A stretch of DNA of 64,000 nucleotides from Prochlorococcus sp. scB243_498I20. Its GTDB lineage: Bacteria > Cyanobacteriota > Cyanobacteriia > PCC-6307 > Cyanobiaceae. Location of the stretch: NCBI GenBank assembly GCA_000635015.1, contig JFMR01000036.1, positions 62,001 to 126,000 of the forward strand. Direction: 5' to 3'. Position 1 is the stretch's first letter, and each line of letters opens with the position of its first letter. A program made the translations under genes and the position numbers. Positions 1 through 8,800 of the stretch are shown piece by piece. The notes under the pieces are model-generated. The model had not been told where the DNA came from. It ran no database searches and worked only from the letters and a program-made list of their open reading frames with translations.

Positions 1-133
1 ATTAAGGTGTGACAAAGTGCAAGATAAATTAATTGCGGTAAGAGCTAAAGAAATCATTTCTGTTCAGATATATGAAAAATCATCAGTAGCAGGAGGAGCT
101 AAAAGGCCAGGATTTTCTCTCAATATTGATTGA
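1..133 (+). CDS. C-terminal end of an unidentified protein
   Basis: An open frame entering from the left edge gives 43 residues and stops at TGA 131-133. The visible tail contains the run KEIISVQIYEKSSVAGGAKR and ends PGFSLNID. I do not recognise the family, and no start is visible. It runs in the same direction as the ATPase that follows, whose possible TTG start (130) would overlap this stop, so the two may be cotranscribed. Partial gene, function unknown. Confidence 0.6.
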   Translation, partial: LRCDKVQDKLIAVRAKEIISVQIYEKSSVAGGAKRPGFSLNID

Positions 134-141
134 TAGAATTA

Positions 142-816
142 ATGCGAGATTCACTTGAAAATGAAATACCTCATATTCAATTCAAAGATGTTTCTTTTTC
201 ATATTTTGGAGAAAAAGAAAATTTAATTTTTAAATGTAACTTCTCAATAAAAAAACCTGGATTTTGGATGGTTGTAGGTAAAAACGGGAGTGGAAAAAGT
301 ACTCTTTTAAAATTAATTAATGGAATAATCAAACCCAAAAATGGCGTCATTGACTCTAATGCAAATATTGGCATGGTGTTCCAAAACCCTGATCATCAAA
401 TATTAATGCCAAATTGTAGGAGTGAACTTCTGATTAATATTAATCAGAATATAAGTCAAAATGAAATTAATAAAAAAATTGAATATGTGCTTGATAAGGT
501 TGGAATGACTGGTTTTGAAAAAAGGCCAGTTCATACTTTGAGCGGTGGACAAAAACAACGCTTAACTATTGCATGCGCTCTGATTAGTAATAGAAATTTT
601 ATTCTTTTAGACGAGCCTACAGCATTACTTGATCAAACCAGCCAATTAAAAGTTTTAAAAACTATTAAAGATCTTACAAGTGACCGTAAAAAACCTTTAT
701 CAGCTTTGTGGATTACTCATCGTTATGAAGAATTAACTTATGCTGATGCAGTATCAGAGTTGAAAAATGGTTATTTATCCAGTTGGCAAGAACCATCAAA
801 ATTTCAATATAATTAA
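142..816 (+). CDS. Orphan ECF/CbiO-type ABC transporter ATPase
   Basis: ATP-binding subunit of the energy-coupling-factor (cobalt/vitamin) type, about 224 residues. Seen: Walker A GKNGSGKST (46-54), Q-loop VFQNPDHQ (Q81), the form typical of CbiO/EcfA ATPases, signature LSGGQKQR (133-140), Walker B FILLDEP and the H-loop in ITHR (H193). No transmembrane T component or substrate-binding S component lies nearby, so the partner and substrate are unknown. Single CbiO-like ATPases of this sort are known in cyanobacteria and plastids (the NAP14/ABCI11 group), which is a plausible but unproven relation. I chose ATG 142; a TTG at 130 in the same frame overlaps the upstream stop and is the alternative start. 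Confidence 0.8.
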   Translation: MRDSLENEIPHIQFKDVSFSYFGEKENLIFKCNFSIKKPGFWMVVGKNGSGKSTLLKLINGIIKPKNGVIDSNANIGMVFQNPDHQILMPNCRSELLININQNISQNEINKKIEYVLDKVGMTGFEKRPVHTLSGGQKQRLTIACALISNRNFILLDEPTALLDQTSQLKVLKTIKDLTSDRKKPLSALWITHRYEELTYADAVSELKNGYLSSWQEPSKFQYN

Positions 817-825
817 CCCTTGTAC

Positions 826-855
826 TTGTCATAAGGTACTTTAAAGAGCTAAATT
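826..855 (+). promoter_or_regulatory. Candidate sigma70-type promoter of tRNA-Asn
   Basis: TTGTCA (826-831) and TAAATT (850-855) are separated by 18 bp, which would start transcription a few bases before the mature tRNA 5' end at 866. The match to -35/-10 hexamers is partial in AT-rich DNA, so this is a candidate only. Confidence 0.3.
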
Positions 856-865
856 CATCTTATAT

Positions 866-937
<72 letters not shown>

Positions 938-1268
938 TTTATACATTCCAAAAAGTTATCCAAAGTCATCCTGTTAGGGTGACTTTTTTATTTCTTTGAC
1001 CTTTTTTGTCAAATAGTGTTTAGCCGAAGATGTAAATAAGTATATTTGAAGAACTTTTTAGAACAGTATATAGAACATTTAAAATAATTAGATTAGCGTT
1101 TTCAAAGACTATTTTAAAATTTAAAAAATGTTTTTTAATAACAGTAATTAGAACGTATATAAAATTCTATACAAAGTGAAAAATAAGCTCCTTGATTAAT
1201 TTTCATTTTTTAAAATTTAGACATATTTTCTTTTATACACTTTGAATTACTACACCATTCAGGAAATT
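938..1268. other. 331-bp gap after tRNA-Asn
   Basis: This gap holds the tRNA terminator (962-989) and then very AT-rich sequence without a convincing ORF on either strand. Three AGAAC pentamers at 1050, 1060 and 1072 are spaced 10 and 12 bp apart, with a fourth at 1150. A 7-bp inverted repeat CAAAGTG (1172-1178) / CACTTTG (1238-1244) has a loop too long for a terminator. I see no further gene. Confidence 0.5.
962..989 (+). terminator. Rho-independent terminator after tRNA-Asn
   Basis: A 10-bp stem pairs 962-971 (AAAGTCATCC) with 977-986 (GGGTGACTTT), with one T-G wobble, closed by the 5-base loop TGTTA and running into a T tract (984-989) followed by further T-rich sequence. It is the clearest intrinsic terminator in the window and ends the tRNA-Asn transcript. 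Confidence 0.85.
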
Positions 1269-1628
1269 TTAGTCATCCCACATATCCTTTTTCTCTTGAT
1301 CTAAATTATTCCTTTCAAGTAATTCTATTCTTTGCTTCTGAGAATCTATTTCTGTTTCAATTACGTTTTTATCGTCAATATATTTTGTTTGTATTTCTAA
1401 AATATTTATTTCAAATTGTTCGCCAAAAAAATCTGACATTTCTCTCCATGCTTCCATTTCCTCTTCTTTGCCAATAGTATCGTTTATCTGATGTGAAATA
1501 ATTTCTAATACATATTGTTTAAGTTCTTGATGACTCATGGATTCAACTTTTTTTTGAATGTAAAGCTCTTTCAGAGTGTCTAGTTGTTTTTTTGATAAAT
1601 CAGAATAGATAATAGACTTCTTTTTCAT
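1269..1628 (-). CDS. Small conserved-looking hypothetical protein, 119 residues
   Basis: Function not recognised. The protein is highly charged, has no signal peptide or membrane segment, and looks largely helical. A central block SMSHQELKQYVLEIISHQIN, followed by a GKEEEMEAWREM stretch, reads as a folded core. The C-terminal third (ETEIDSQKQRIELLERNNL) has heptad-like spacing suggesting a coiled coil. Similar short acidic proteins are familiar in Prochlorococcus, but I cannot name a family. It sits alone between two large intergenic gaps, downstream of tRNA-Asn, in the least dense part of the window, so recent arrival or strain-variable presence is possible. The start MKKKS (ATG at 1628) is the only good choice. 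Confidence 0.65.
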   Translation of the reverse strand: MKKKSIIYSDLSKKQLDTLKELYIQKKVESMSHQELKQYVLEIISHQINDTIGKEEEMEAWREMSDFFGEQFEINILEIQTKYIDDKNVIETEIDSQKQRIELLERNNLDQEKKDMWDD

Positions 1629-2014
1629 AGATACTTAATTTTTTTTAATATAGACAAAATTATGCGTTTAAACATTTTGGAGAAATGAAAATTTTAAACT
1701 TAATTCCTATTTGATTACTGAAAAAATTCAATTTTCTAAACTTATAATGGAAATCTGAATACAATATTCTTCCAATTTGAACCATTATTTGTTTCTATTA
1801 ATCCTTTGATTGTTAAGAAAAAGTGAATAGAATCGAAAGAAATTCTAAAATTTCAAATTTATTAAAATTTGCAATTTCCATCTAATCTATTGCTATCACT
1901 AAGTTATCTGATAATTCTAATTGATAAAATTGTTTACAGTAATTCAGCAATCTTTATAAATTCTTGAGAGAATCGTATTACCAAAATTTAATCTTAATTT
2001 AATAGTTTATAAAT
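1629..2014. other. 386-bp gap upstream of rpaA
   Basis: This is the longest gap in the window and forms the shared 5' region of the divergent 119-residue gene and rpaA. It has no ORF longer than about ten codons on either strand. A perfect TATAAT (1743-1748) is a possible rpaA -10 box, but it lies far upstream and lacks a clear -35. A single TTTACA (1933-1938) recalls an RpaB half-site. The length would suit a long rpaA leader or a small RNA, but I see no structure that demonstrates one. Confidence 0.4.
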
Positions 2015-2797
2015 ATGAAAATTTCAATCCTTTTAATTGAAGACGATCGTGATATGCGTGATTTGGTAGCTAGGCATTTAGAACATTCTGGTTTTGATGT
2101 CCAAAAAGCTGAAGATGGAATTAAAGGACAAGCATTAGCTCTTCAATATTCACCAGATTTAATACTTTTAGATTTAATGCTGCCAAGTGTTGATGGATTA
2201 ACTTTATGCCAGCGACTAAGAAGAGATGAAAGAACATCAAATATACCAATTTTAATGATAACTGCATTAGGCGGCCTTAAAGATAAAGTTACTGGGTTTA
2301 ATTCTGGAGCAGATGATTACATTACTAAACCATTTGATTTAGAAGAATTACATGTACGTATAAAAGCTTTGTTAAGAAGAACTAACAGAGCACAATTAAA
2401 TTCTAGTAATCAGCAAGAAATATTAAATTATGGCCCCTTAACTCTTGTTCCGGAAAGATTTGAAGCTATTTGGTTTAAATCTCCTGTTAGGTTAACTCAT
2501 CTTGAATTTGAACTACTTCATTGTCTTTTGCAGAGGCATGGTCAAACAGTATCGCCAGCATTAATTCTTAAAGAAGTATGGGGGTATGAACCTGATGATG
2601 ATATTGAGACAATAAGAGTTCATGTTAGACACTTACGCACGAAGCTTGAACCCGATCCACGTAAACCTACTTATATAAAAACTGTATATGGTGCTGGATA
2701 TTGTCTTGAGTTACCTATTGGTTCACAAGTGGAAACTGCTAGGCAAGAGTTTATTCAAGCAAGGAATCCTGATTTGATAAATTCTGCAGTAGATTGA
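2015..2797 (+). CDS. rpaA: Response regulator RpaA, circadian output regulator
   Basis: OmpR-type two-component regulator of 260 residues. The receiver domain (about 1-120) has the acidic pair D10/D11, phospho-acceptor D53 in LLDLMLP and the switch lysine in ITKPFD. The winged-helix DNA-binding domain (about 138-235) contains [19 protein letters not shown] and ends GAGYCLELP. This C-terminal block is nearly diagnostic for cyanobacterial RpaA, which in Synechococcus is phosphorylated by SasA and carries clock output. Prochlorococcus has a reduced clock without KaiA, so its role here would be in a damped timer (inference). It faces holB, with only two bases between stop codons. The start ATG follows a long 386-bp upstream region. 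Confidence 0.93.
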   Translation: MKISILLIEDDRDMRDLVARHLEHSGFDVQKAEDGIKGQALALQYSPDLILLDLMLPSVDGLTLCQRLRRDERTSNIPILMITALGGLKDKVTGFNSGADDYITKPFDLEELHVRIKALLRRTNRAQLNSSNQQEILNYGPLTLVPERFEAIWFKSPVRLTHLEFELLHCLLQRHGQTVSPALILKEVWGYEPDDDIETIRVHVRHLRTKLEPDPRKPTYIKTVYGAGYCLELPIGSQVETARQEFIQARNPDLINSAVD

Positions 2798-2799
2798 TC

Positions 2800-3762
2800 T
2801 CAAATATCTCCCATTGAAATTTTTAAAAAGGTAATTTCCCATGCAACCCTTGGTTGAATGTTTTTTCTTAAAAGGTATTTTAAATTTTCAAGTTTTTTAA
2901 CTGTACTTATATTTTTTGTTTTTCTCCACCAAATAATTTGGATTAAATTTACTAAAAAAATCTGTTGATAAATTTCTAATTTTTCAGATATTGATTTAGA
3001 TATTTCTAATATTTCCAGACTATTTTTTATTGGTGAATCTAATTTACTTATAATTTCATCTGAAAAATCATTCCAAATTTCAACATTTTTCAATAATTGA
3101 TTTGGCGATCCATTTGAAGCGTTTATTAAATCTTCAAATTTTAATTTTGTATTACTATTTAATTTAGAAGTATCTAAATATTCTTTCAAAATAGACTTTA
3201 TTTTTTTACTAGAAAAAGATCTGAATCTGACGATTTGACATCTTGAGATGATCGTATCTAAGAGAAGGTTTAATTTAGAAGTTAGTAAAATAAAAATCCC
3301 ATTACTAGGTTCTTCTAAGGTTTTCAAGAGACAATTTGAGGCTGCTTCGTTTAAGAGGTGTGCATCAATAATTAAAACAATTTTTTTTTCTGAGTTTATT
3401 GATTTTTGACTAAGAAAAGTTTTGATATTACGTATTTGAGCAATTTTAATAATCTCAGATCCACTTTTTATTGTTTTTTCGAGATCGGAACTGCCTGAAC
3501 TTTTTGTTGCCAAAAAAGAATCGGGTTCAATAATTAAAAAATCAGGATGGTTATTGTTTGTAATTTTCTCTTCAACATTTTCGCTTGGTGAAGACTGTTT
3601 GAAAATCTCTTTTATAAATTGAAGAGCAGTTTGCTTTTTTCCTACTCCATCAGCACCATAAAATATATAACCATTAGCAAAAGATTTATTTTTAATTATG
3701 TTGTTAAGACAGGTATTGACTTCATCATTAAAGAAAAAATTATTTTTTTTAACCTTAATCAT
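2800..3762 (-). CDS. holB: DNA polymerase III delta' subunit
   Basis: Clamp-loader subunit that helps place the sliding clamp on DNA. The AAA+ fold is visible: a P-loop-like GADGVGKKQ (36-44), the helix [18 protein letters not shown] and the sensor-1/SRC motif ISRCQIVRF. At 320 residues it is of normal length. The Cys zinc site of E. coli delta' is not evident. The ATG overlaps the tmk stop codon as ATGA, so the two genes are translationally coupled. This tmk-holB pairing is common in bacteria. Third gene of the copper ATPase-tmk-holB transcription unit. Confidence 0.9.
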   Translation of the reverse strand: MIKVKKNNFFFNDEVNTCLNNIIKNKSFANGYIFYGADGVGKKQTALQFIKEIFKQSSPSENVEEKITNNNHPDFLIIEPDSFLATKSSGSSDLEKTIKSGSEIIKIAQIRNIKTFLSQKSINSEKKIVLIIDAHLLNEAASNCLLKTLEEPSNGIFILLTSKLNLLLDTIISRCQIVRFRSFSSKKIKSILKEYLDTSKLNSNTKLKFEDLINASNGSPNQLLKNVEIWNDFSDEIISKLDSPIKNSLEILEISKSISEKLEIYQQIFLVNLIQIIWWRKTKNISTVKKLENLKYLLRKNIQPRVAWEITFLKISMGDI

Positions 3763-4397
3763 TTGTTATTAGAAAAATTGTTTAGCAAAGTCTCTTTAAT
3801 TTGATTAGAAATAGTTTTAATATTTTGCGAAGCAGATATTACTTTCCAATTTTTTTGCTTGGCAATTAGCTTGAAGCCTTCATTTACTTTTTCTAAAAAT
3901 CTAATACCTTCTGATTCTATTCTGTCTGGAATTTCATTTTTTCTTCGGAATAAGCTCTCTTCTGGAGAAATTTCTAAGAAGAAAGTGAGATCTGGAGATA
4001 CTCCTTGACAAACAATAGATTCAATATTTTTAATTATTTCTAAATTTATATTTCTTCCATAACCTTGATAAGCCAGTGTGGAATCAGAAAATCTATCACT
4101 TATTACCCAATCATTGTTATTTAAAGCAGGTGAAATAATTTTGGAAACGTGTTCAGCTCTATCTGCTGAATAAAGCAATAGTTCTGCAAGAGATGAAGGT
4201 TTGTTATTTTCATGATTATCAAGAATCAGTCCTCTAAGTTTTTTTCCTAAAAGACTGCCCCCAGGTTCTCTAGTTGTGATTAATTTAGACTCTTTCTTTA
4301 TCAGACCACTATTAGGAAGCCATTTAGATAGTTCATCTATTTGGGTAGTTTTACCACATCCATCAATACCCTCAATAACGATAAATTTTCCTTTCAT
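3759..4397 (-). CDS. tmk: Thymidylate kinase
   Basis: Phosphorylates dTMP to dTDP for DNA synthesis in the cytoplasm. Seen: P-loop GIDGCGKTT (10-18) preceded by FIVIE, the TREPGG motif, the DR-containing [14 protein letters not shown] and the lid-region arginines. At 212 residues it has the family length. The start codon directly follows the stop of the copper ATPase (TAA then ATG, no spacer), and the end overlaps holB by four bases, so the three genes almost certainly share a transcript. Confidence 0.95.
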   Translation of the reverse strand: MKGKFIVIEGIDGCGKTTQIDELSKWLPNSGLIKKESKLITTREPGGSLLGKKLRGLILDNHENNKPSSLAELLLYSADRAEHVSKIISPALNNNDWVISDRFSDSTLAYQGYGRNINLEIIKNIESIVCQGVSPDLTFFLEISPEESLFRRKNEIPDRIESEGIRFLEKVNEGFKLIAKQKNWKVISASQNIKTISNQIKETLLNNFSNNK

Positions 4398-6692
4398 TTA
4401 ATCCAAAGATAAAGCATTAATTACAACTGTAATAGAGCTAATAGCCATCAATAATGCTGCTATTGAGGGAGTAAGAAGAATACCGTATTTAGGGAATAAA
4501 ATGCCGGCTGCTAAAGGTATAGCTAGTAAGTTGTAACCAAAAGCCCATGTTAGATTTTGCTTTATTTTTCTTATAGTTTTTTTGGCAAGATTTAATGCGT
4601 AGGGTAATCCATTTAGTTGATCTCCCATCAATACTACATCTGCATTTGCCTTGGCTATTTGAGTTCCTGATCCCACCGCAATTCCTAAGTCTGAAGATGC
4701 TAAGGCTGGGACATCATTAATACCATCTCCAATCATTGCTACTTTATTATCAATTTTTAAATTTTCTATAATGTTTAGCTTCATTTCAGGAAGAAGATCC
4801 CATTTGACTTCACTTTCTTTAAAACCAATTTTTTTTGCTAAAGCTAAAACTGTTTGTTTCCTATCTCCACTTAAAATATTAATTTTAAATTTGTTTTTTC
4901 TTAAATTTTGCACTGTTTTAATTGAATCATCTCTGAGTAAATCTCCTAGGAAGATAAAGCCTAATAACTTATCTTTTATACTTACTCCAATAATAGTGTT
5001 CATTTTTGTCTCTTCATTTTCAATTACTTTTTTTGCATCACTATCAATGATTGTTCCTTCACTTAGTAGCCATTCAATATTTCCAATATTAATAAGTCCA
5101 TCAATTGAATCTAGTTCTCCAGAAATACCTCGGCCTGAATGAGTGATAATTTTTTTTATTGGAAATAAACTTAAATTTTGTTTTTTTGCTTCTTGAATCA
5201 ACGCATCTGCTATTGGATGTCTGCTTTCCTTTTCTAAGCTGGCAGCTATTCTTAATAAAAAAGAATGATCATCATAATTTTTATAATCAACGATGAATGG
5301 CTTCCCTTTTGTTAATGTTCCTGTCTTGTCAAAAACAATATGATTAATTTTTGAAGCCATCTCTATTTTGTCCCCGCCTTTAAATAAAACGCCCTTTTTT
5401 GCTGCCTTACCTGATGCGACAGTTATTACAGTTGGGGTGGCTAAACCTAATGCACAAGGACAAGCTATTACTAAAACAGCAATTGACAATTGTATTGCTA
5501 AACTAAGAAAATTCTCAGCATTACTACCAAGCGAACTATGAAGTGTATGGCTTGAGTGAGTTATGAGTTGATGATTATGACTTAATAAATCTGGCCAAAT
5601 GTTTCTTGCCCCCTTCCACCAAAAGAAGAAAGTTAAGGTAGCAAAAATAAGGACAAAGTAAGTAAATTTGCCTGCAATTTCATCGGCAATTCTTTGAATT
5701 CGAGGTTTTCTAGCGTTTACAGATTCAATAAGATTTACTAGTTTCGCAAGAGAAGAATCCCCTCCGACCTTTTGTACTTTAAGTCTAAGAGTTGAATTAA
5801 GATTTAAAGACCCACTAGATAGATTTTCGCCTTCTTTTGCCTCGATAGGTTTGGATTCTCCAGTGATATGTGAAACATCAATAAATGAATTACCTTGAGT
5901 AACAATGCAGTCAGCAGGCACTCTGTCTCCAGCTAAAACTTGAATCTCTTGATTTGGTCTTAAAGTGTTTACTCTTATTGATTTTATTTGATTATCTTCT
6001 GTGTAGATATTTGCCATTTCAGGTTGAAGATCTAATAACTCTCCAATAGATGAACCAGTTTGGTACCTTGCTCTTTCCTCTAAGAAACGTCCAATCAATA
6101 TGAAGCCTAACAGCATAACTGGTTCATTAAAAAAACAAGGAAAACCAGTGGCAGGAAATATTAAGGATAGAAGACTTGTTATATATGCGCTAGTTACTCC
6201 AAGAGCTACTAGAGAATCCATATCAGGACGGTTCTTAATAAATGATTTAAAACCATTAATAATTATTCCTCTGCCAGGAAAGAATAGAGCTAATGTTGCT
6301 AATGAAGCGTGAAAAAATATATTACCTAATATTGGAAAATTTATATATCTTCCTTCTGCTAGATGACCTAAACCTGAAAATAATAAAAGTAATAAAGCAA
6401 AAGTTAGTTTTTTCCATTGATTATTCCAGCTCTTTTTTTTTTCTAATTCTGCCTTATTTATTTTTTTTGAAAAATCATTTATGTAAATCTTTGATGGGAA
6501 ACCATTTTCTTTTAGATTTTCGAGAACTGCTTCTAGTTCTATCTGTTTCTGGGTAATTTCAAAATATGCACTTTCAGTTAGTAAGTTAACAGAAACATTT
6601 TCAATACCATCAGAATTTTTTAATATTTTTTCAACAGTGCTAACACAACCTCCGCACTTCATTCCTGTAACGCTTAATTGAATGCTTTCCAT
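4398..6692 (-). CDS. Copper-transporting P1B-type ATPase
   Basis: Membrane pump of 764 residues. It has an N-terminal heavy-metal-associated domain (1 to about 68) with the copper-binding GMKCGGC, then eight predicted membrane helices, the transport site CPCALGLATP, phosphorylation loop DKTGTLTKG, SRHPIADA of the nucleotide domain and the hinge GDGINDVPALA. The loop just before the CPC helix (about residues 371-388) is rich in histidine (SHNHQLITHSSHTLH) and could bind copper on the far side. In cyanobacteria CtaA and PacS supply copper for plastocyanin and oxidase; sequence alone does not tell me which one this is. It is divergent from the PSI assembly gene ycf3 and in line with tmk and holB. 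Confidence 0.92.
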   Translation of the reverse strand: MESIQLSVTGMKCGGCVSTVEKILKNSDGIENVSVNLLTESAYFEITQKQIELEAVLENLKENGFPSKIYINDFSKKINKAELEKKKSWNNQWKKLTFALLLLLFSGLGHLAEGRYINFPILGNIFFHASLATLALFFPGRGIIINGFKSFIKNRPDMDSLVALGVTSAYITSLLSLIFPATGFPCFFNEPVMLLGFILIGRFLEERARYQTGSSIGELLDLQPEMANIYTEDNQIKSIRVNTLRPNQEIQVLAGDRVPADCIVTQGNSFIDVSHITGESKPIEAKEGENLSSGSLNLNSTLRLKVQKVGGDSSLAKLVNLIESVNARKPRIQRIADEIAGKFTYFVLIFATLTFFFWWKGARNIWPDLLSHNHQLITHSSHTLHSSLGSNAENFLSLAIQLSIAVLVIACPCALGLATPTVITVASGKAAKKGVLFKGGDKIEMASKINHIVFDKTGTLTKGKPFIVDYKNYDDHSFLLRIAASLEKESRHPIADALIQEAKKQNLSLFPIKKIITHSGRGISGELDSIDGLINIGNIEWLLSEGTIIDSDAKKVIENEETKMNTIIGVSIKDKLLGFIFLGDLLRDDSIKTVQNLRKNKFKINILSGDRKQTVLALAKKIGFKESEVKWDLLPEMKLNIIENLKIDNKVAMIGDGINDVPALASSDLGIAVGSGTQIAKANADVVLMGDQLNGLPYALNLAKKTIRKIKQNLTWAFGYNLLAIPLAAGILFPKYGILLTPSIAALLMAISSITVVINALSLD

Positions 6693-6737
6693 ATTTTTCG
6701 CGATTGAAGTAAATTAATGCTCTGCCTATTTTTTAAC

Positions 6738-6743
6738 TATAAT
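6738..6743 (+). promoter_or_regulatory. Candidate -10 box for ycf3
   Basis: A perfect TATAAT lies about 70 bp upstream of the ycf3 GTG start, inside the 121-bp divergent region shared with the copper ATPase. No good -35 hexamer is seen at normal spacing, and such hexamers arise easily in AT-rich DNA. Confidence 0.25.
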
Positions 6744-6813
6744 AATAATTGTAATAGATTTTTTAAATAGTTATTTTTTAAATTACTATATTAATTTTAT
6801 TAGTTTTAGAGCG

Positions 6814-7335
6814 GTGCCTAGTAATCAAAACAGAGACAATTTTATTGATAAAGCTTTTACTGTTATTGCTGAATCTATTGTAAAAATAATGCCTATTGCA
6901 GAGAAAGAAAAAAAGGCATATATCTACTACAGAGATGGCTTAGCCGCACAAAATAATGGGGATTATTCGGAAGCATTAGAGTATTACAAAGAGAGTTTAT
7001 TGCTTGAAGAAAATAAAATTGATAGGGGCGAGACTTTAAAAAATATGGCAATAATATATATGAGTAATGGAGAAGAGGATTTGTCTATTGAAACTTATGA
7101 AAAAGCACTAGTAGAAAATCCTAAACAGCCATCATGCCTCAAAAATATAGGTTTAATTTATGAAAAAAGGGGAAGATACGCTGAGCAAAATGGTGATTTA
7201 GATCAGAGAGATATTTGGTTTGATAAAGCTGCTGAAGTCTGGTCTAAAGCAGTTAGGTTATATCCAGGTGGGTATCTAGATATTGAGAATTGGTTGAAAA
7301 ATTCAGGCAGAAGCTCAATTGATATGTACCTTTGA
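6814..7335 (+). CDS. ycf3: Photosystem I assembly protein Ycf3
   Basis: Thylakoid-associated chaperone needed for assembly of photosystem I. At 173 residues it matches the family length. The N-terminus [20 protein letters not shown] fits the conserved Ycf3 start, which supports the GTG codon at 6814. The body contains three tetratricopeptide repeats (about residues 35-68, 72-105 and 115-150), with characteristic [20 protein letters not shown] and [15 protein letters not shown] segments. It stands alone on its strand, divergent from the copper ATPase and convergent with radA, five bases apart. Confidence 0.96.
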   Translation: MPSNQNRDNFIDKAFTVIAESIVKIMPIAEKEKKAYIYYRDGLAAQNNGDYSEALEYYKESLLLEENKIDRGETLKNMAIIYMSNGEEDLSIETYEKALVENPKQPSCLKNIGLIYEKRGRYAEQNGDLDQRDIWFDKAAEVWSKAVRLYPGGYLDIENWLKNSGRSSIDMYL

Positions 7336-7340
7336 TTTTT

Positions 7341-8693
7341 TTATTTTGATAAAGAATAATTAACTGCTTCTTTAATATTGGATATCTCTTTGATATTTAT
7401 TAATTTTTGAAAATTATTATTTAGTTCCTCCTCTAGTTTTGGCACTACGATATTTTTAATTCCTAGTCTTACAGCTTCTTCTATCTTTATCCGAAGGTTA
7501 TTCGATTTTCTAACTTGACCGCTCAAACCCAATTCCCCAATAAATGAGGTACTAGCCAAAGGAGGAATATTTTTCAAACTCGATAAAATTGATATTGCTA
7601 CACCTAAGTCAGATGAGGGATCATTAATTTCAAAACCTCCACCAGTAGCTACATAACAATCAAACTCAGATAATTTTATCCCTACGTGTTTTTCAATGAC
7701 AGCGAGAATTTGATGCAATCTATTTATGCTAATTCCAGTTGTAGTTCGTCTTGGGTTACTGTAGAAAGTTTTATTTACCAGTGCTTGTATATCAACTGCT
7801 AATGGTCGAGTGCCTTCATTTGTAATCGTAGTTGTTACACCTGAAATATTTTCTTTATTTGTAAAAATTGAACTTGGGTTTTTTATCTCACGTAAACCCT
7901 CTTCAAGCATTTCAAAAATTCCAATTTCAAAGGTCGATCCAAATCGATTTTTTATACTTCTTAGTAATCTATGAGATGAAATCTTATCTCCTTCAAAGTT
8001 TATTACTGTATCAACTAAATGTTCTAGAGTTTTAGGGCCAGCTAAAGCACCATCTTTGGTTACATGACCAATTATTAGAAGCGCGATATTATTATCTTTG
8101 GCTAGATTTTGCAACTCAGAAGAACATCCTCTAACTTGAGAAACAGATCCTGGAGAACTTTGCATTTCATGATTATGGATGGCTTGAATACTATCAATAA
8201 TTGCGAAACTTGGATTGACACGTTTGATCTCTTCAATAATTAGAGATAAATTAGTTTCTGCAAAAATTTTTAAATCAATACTGTTTTGATTTAATCTTTC
8301 CCATCTAATTTTTACTTGTTCTAGGGATTCTTCTGCAGTTATGTATAACACTTTTTCATTGAGAGATATTTTCCCTGCTGATTGAAGAACTAATGTGCTT
8401 TTACCTATACCTGGTTCTCCTCCAAGTAAAACAACAGATCCGGGTACAATTCCACCTCCAAGAACTCGATCGAATTCCCTAAAACCACTAGAAAATCTTA
8501 ATATTTTTTTTGATGAGATCTCATGAAATGGTATAGATTTTTTACTATTTTTTTCCTCTTGATATTTAGAGGTTTTACTTTTTATTTCTTCAACAATGGA
8601 ATTCCATGAGTTGCAATTAAGGCATTTTCCAAAGTATTGAGAAGTTTCAGATCCGCAATTCTGACAAATAAAAGTCGATAATTTGCTAGACAT
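7341..8693 (-). CDS. radA: DNA repair protein RadA/Sms
   Basis: RecA-like ATPase that helps branch migration during recombinational repair. The order is canonical: a C4 zinc finger with Cys 10, 13, 24 and 27, the Walker A GGEPGIGKST, the RadA-specific KNRFG motif and a C-terminal Lon-protease-like domain (from about 290) with GGGFEINDPSSDLGVAISIL. The 450-residue length is typical. It is divergent from rpaB with a 107-bp shared upstream region. Confidence 0.96.
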   Translation of the reverse strand: MSSKLSTFICQNCGSETSQYFGKCLNCNSWNSIVEEIKSKTSKYQEEKNSKKSIPFHEISSKKILRFSSGFREFDRVLGGGIVPGSVVLLGGEPGIGKSTLVLQSAGKISLNEKVLYITAEESLEQVKIRWERLNQNSIDLKIFAETNLSLIIEEIKRVNPSFAIIDSIQAIHNHEMQSSPGSVSQVRGCSSELQNLAKDNNIALLIIGHVTKDGALAGPKTLEHLVDTVINFEGDKISSHRLLRSIKNRFGSTFEIGIFEMLEEGLREIKNPSSIFTNKENISGVTTTITNEGTRPLAVDIQALVNKTFYSNPRRTTTGISINRLHQILAVIEKHVGIKLSEFDCYVATGGGFEINDPSSDLGVAISILSSLKNIPPLASTSFIGELGLSGQVRKSNNLRIKIEEAVRLGIKNIVVPKLEEELNNNFQKLINIKEISNIKEAVNYSLSK

Positions 8694-8749
8694 TAAGTTT
8701 CTGAATGAAGTAAGGGAACTAGAATGTTTGGGATATTGCCCCTCTACAA

Positions 8750-8767
8750 GTTAGATTAGGTTAATAA
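8750..8767 (+). promoter_or_regulatory. Candidate HLR1-type direct repeat upstream of rpaB
   Basis: GTTAGATT-AG-GTTAATAA has the layout of the cyanobacterial HLR1 site (two octamers of the form KTTACAWW separated by two bases), matching 7 of 8 and 6 of 8 positions. It lies 33 bp upstream of the rpaB start, where self-binding by RpaB would act. The core TTACA is imperfect in both halves, so this is a suggestion only. Confidence 0.3.
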
Positions 8768-8800
8768 TAAATTCTCTTACTGATTAGCTAATAGAAACAA

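Noticed and set aside
1933..1938. Single TTTACA upstream of rpaA as an RpaB half-site
   Set aside because: A second half-site at the right spacing is missing, and six-base matches are frequent in AT-rich DNA.
4771..5142. A 123-codon plus-strand ORF inside the copper ATPase
   Set aside because: Ser/Leu/Phe-rich shadow of a strongly conserved gene in the opposite frame, with no promoter or family.
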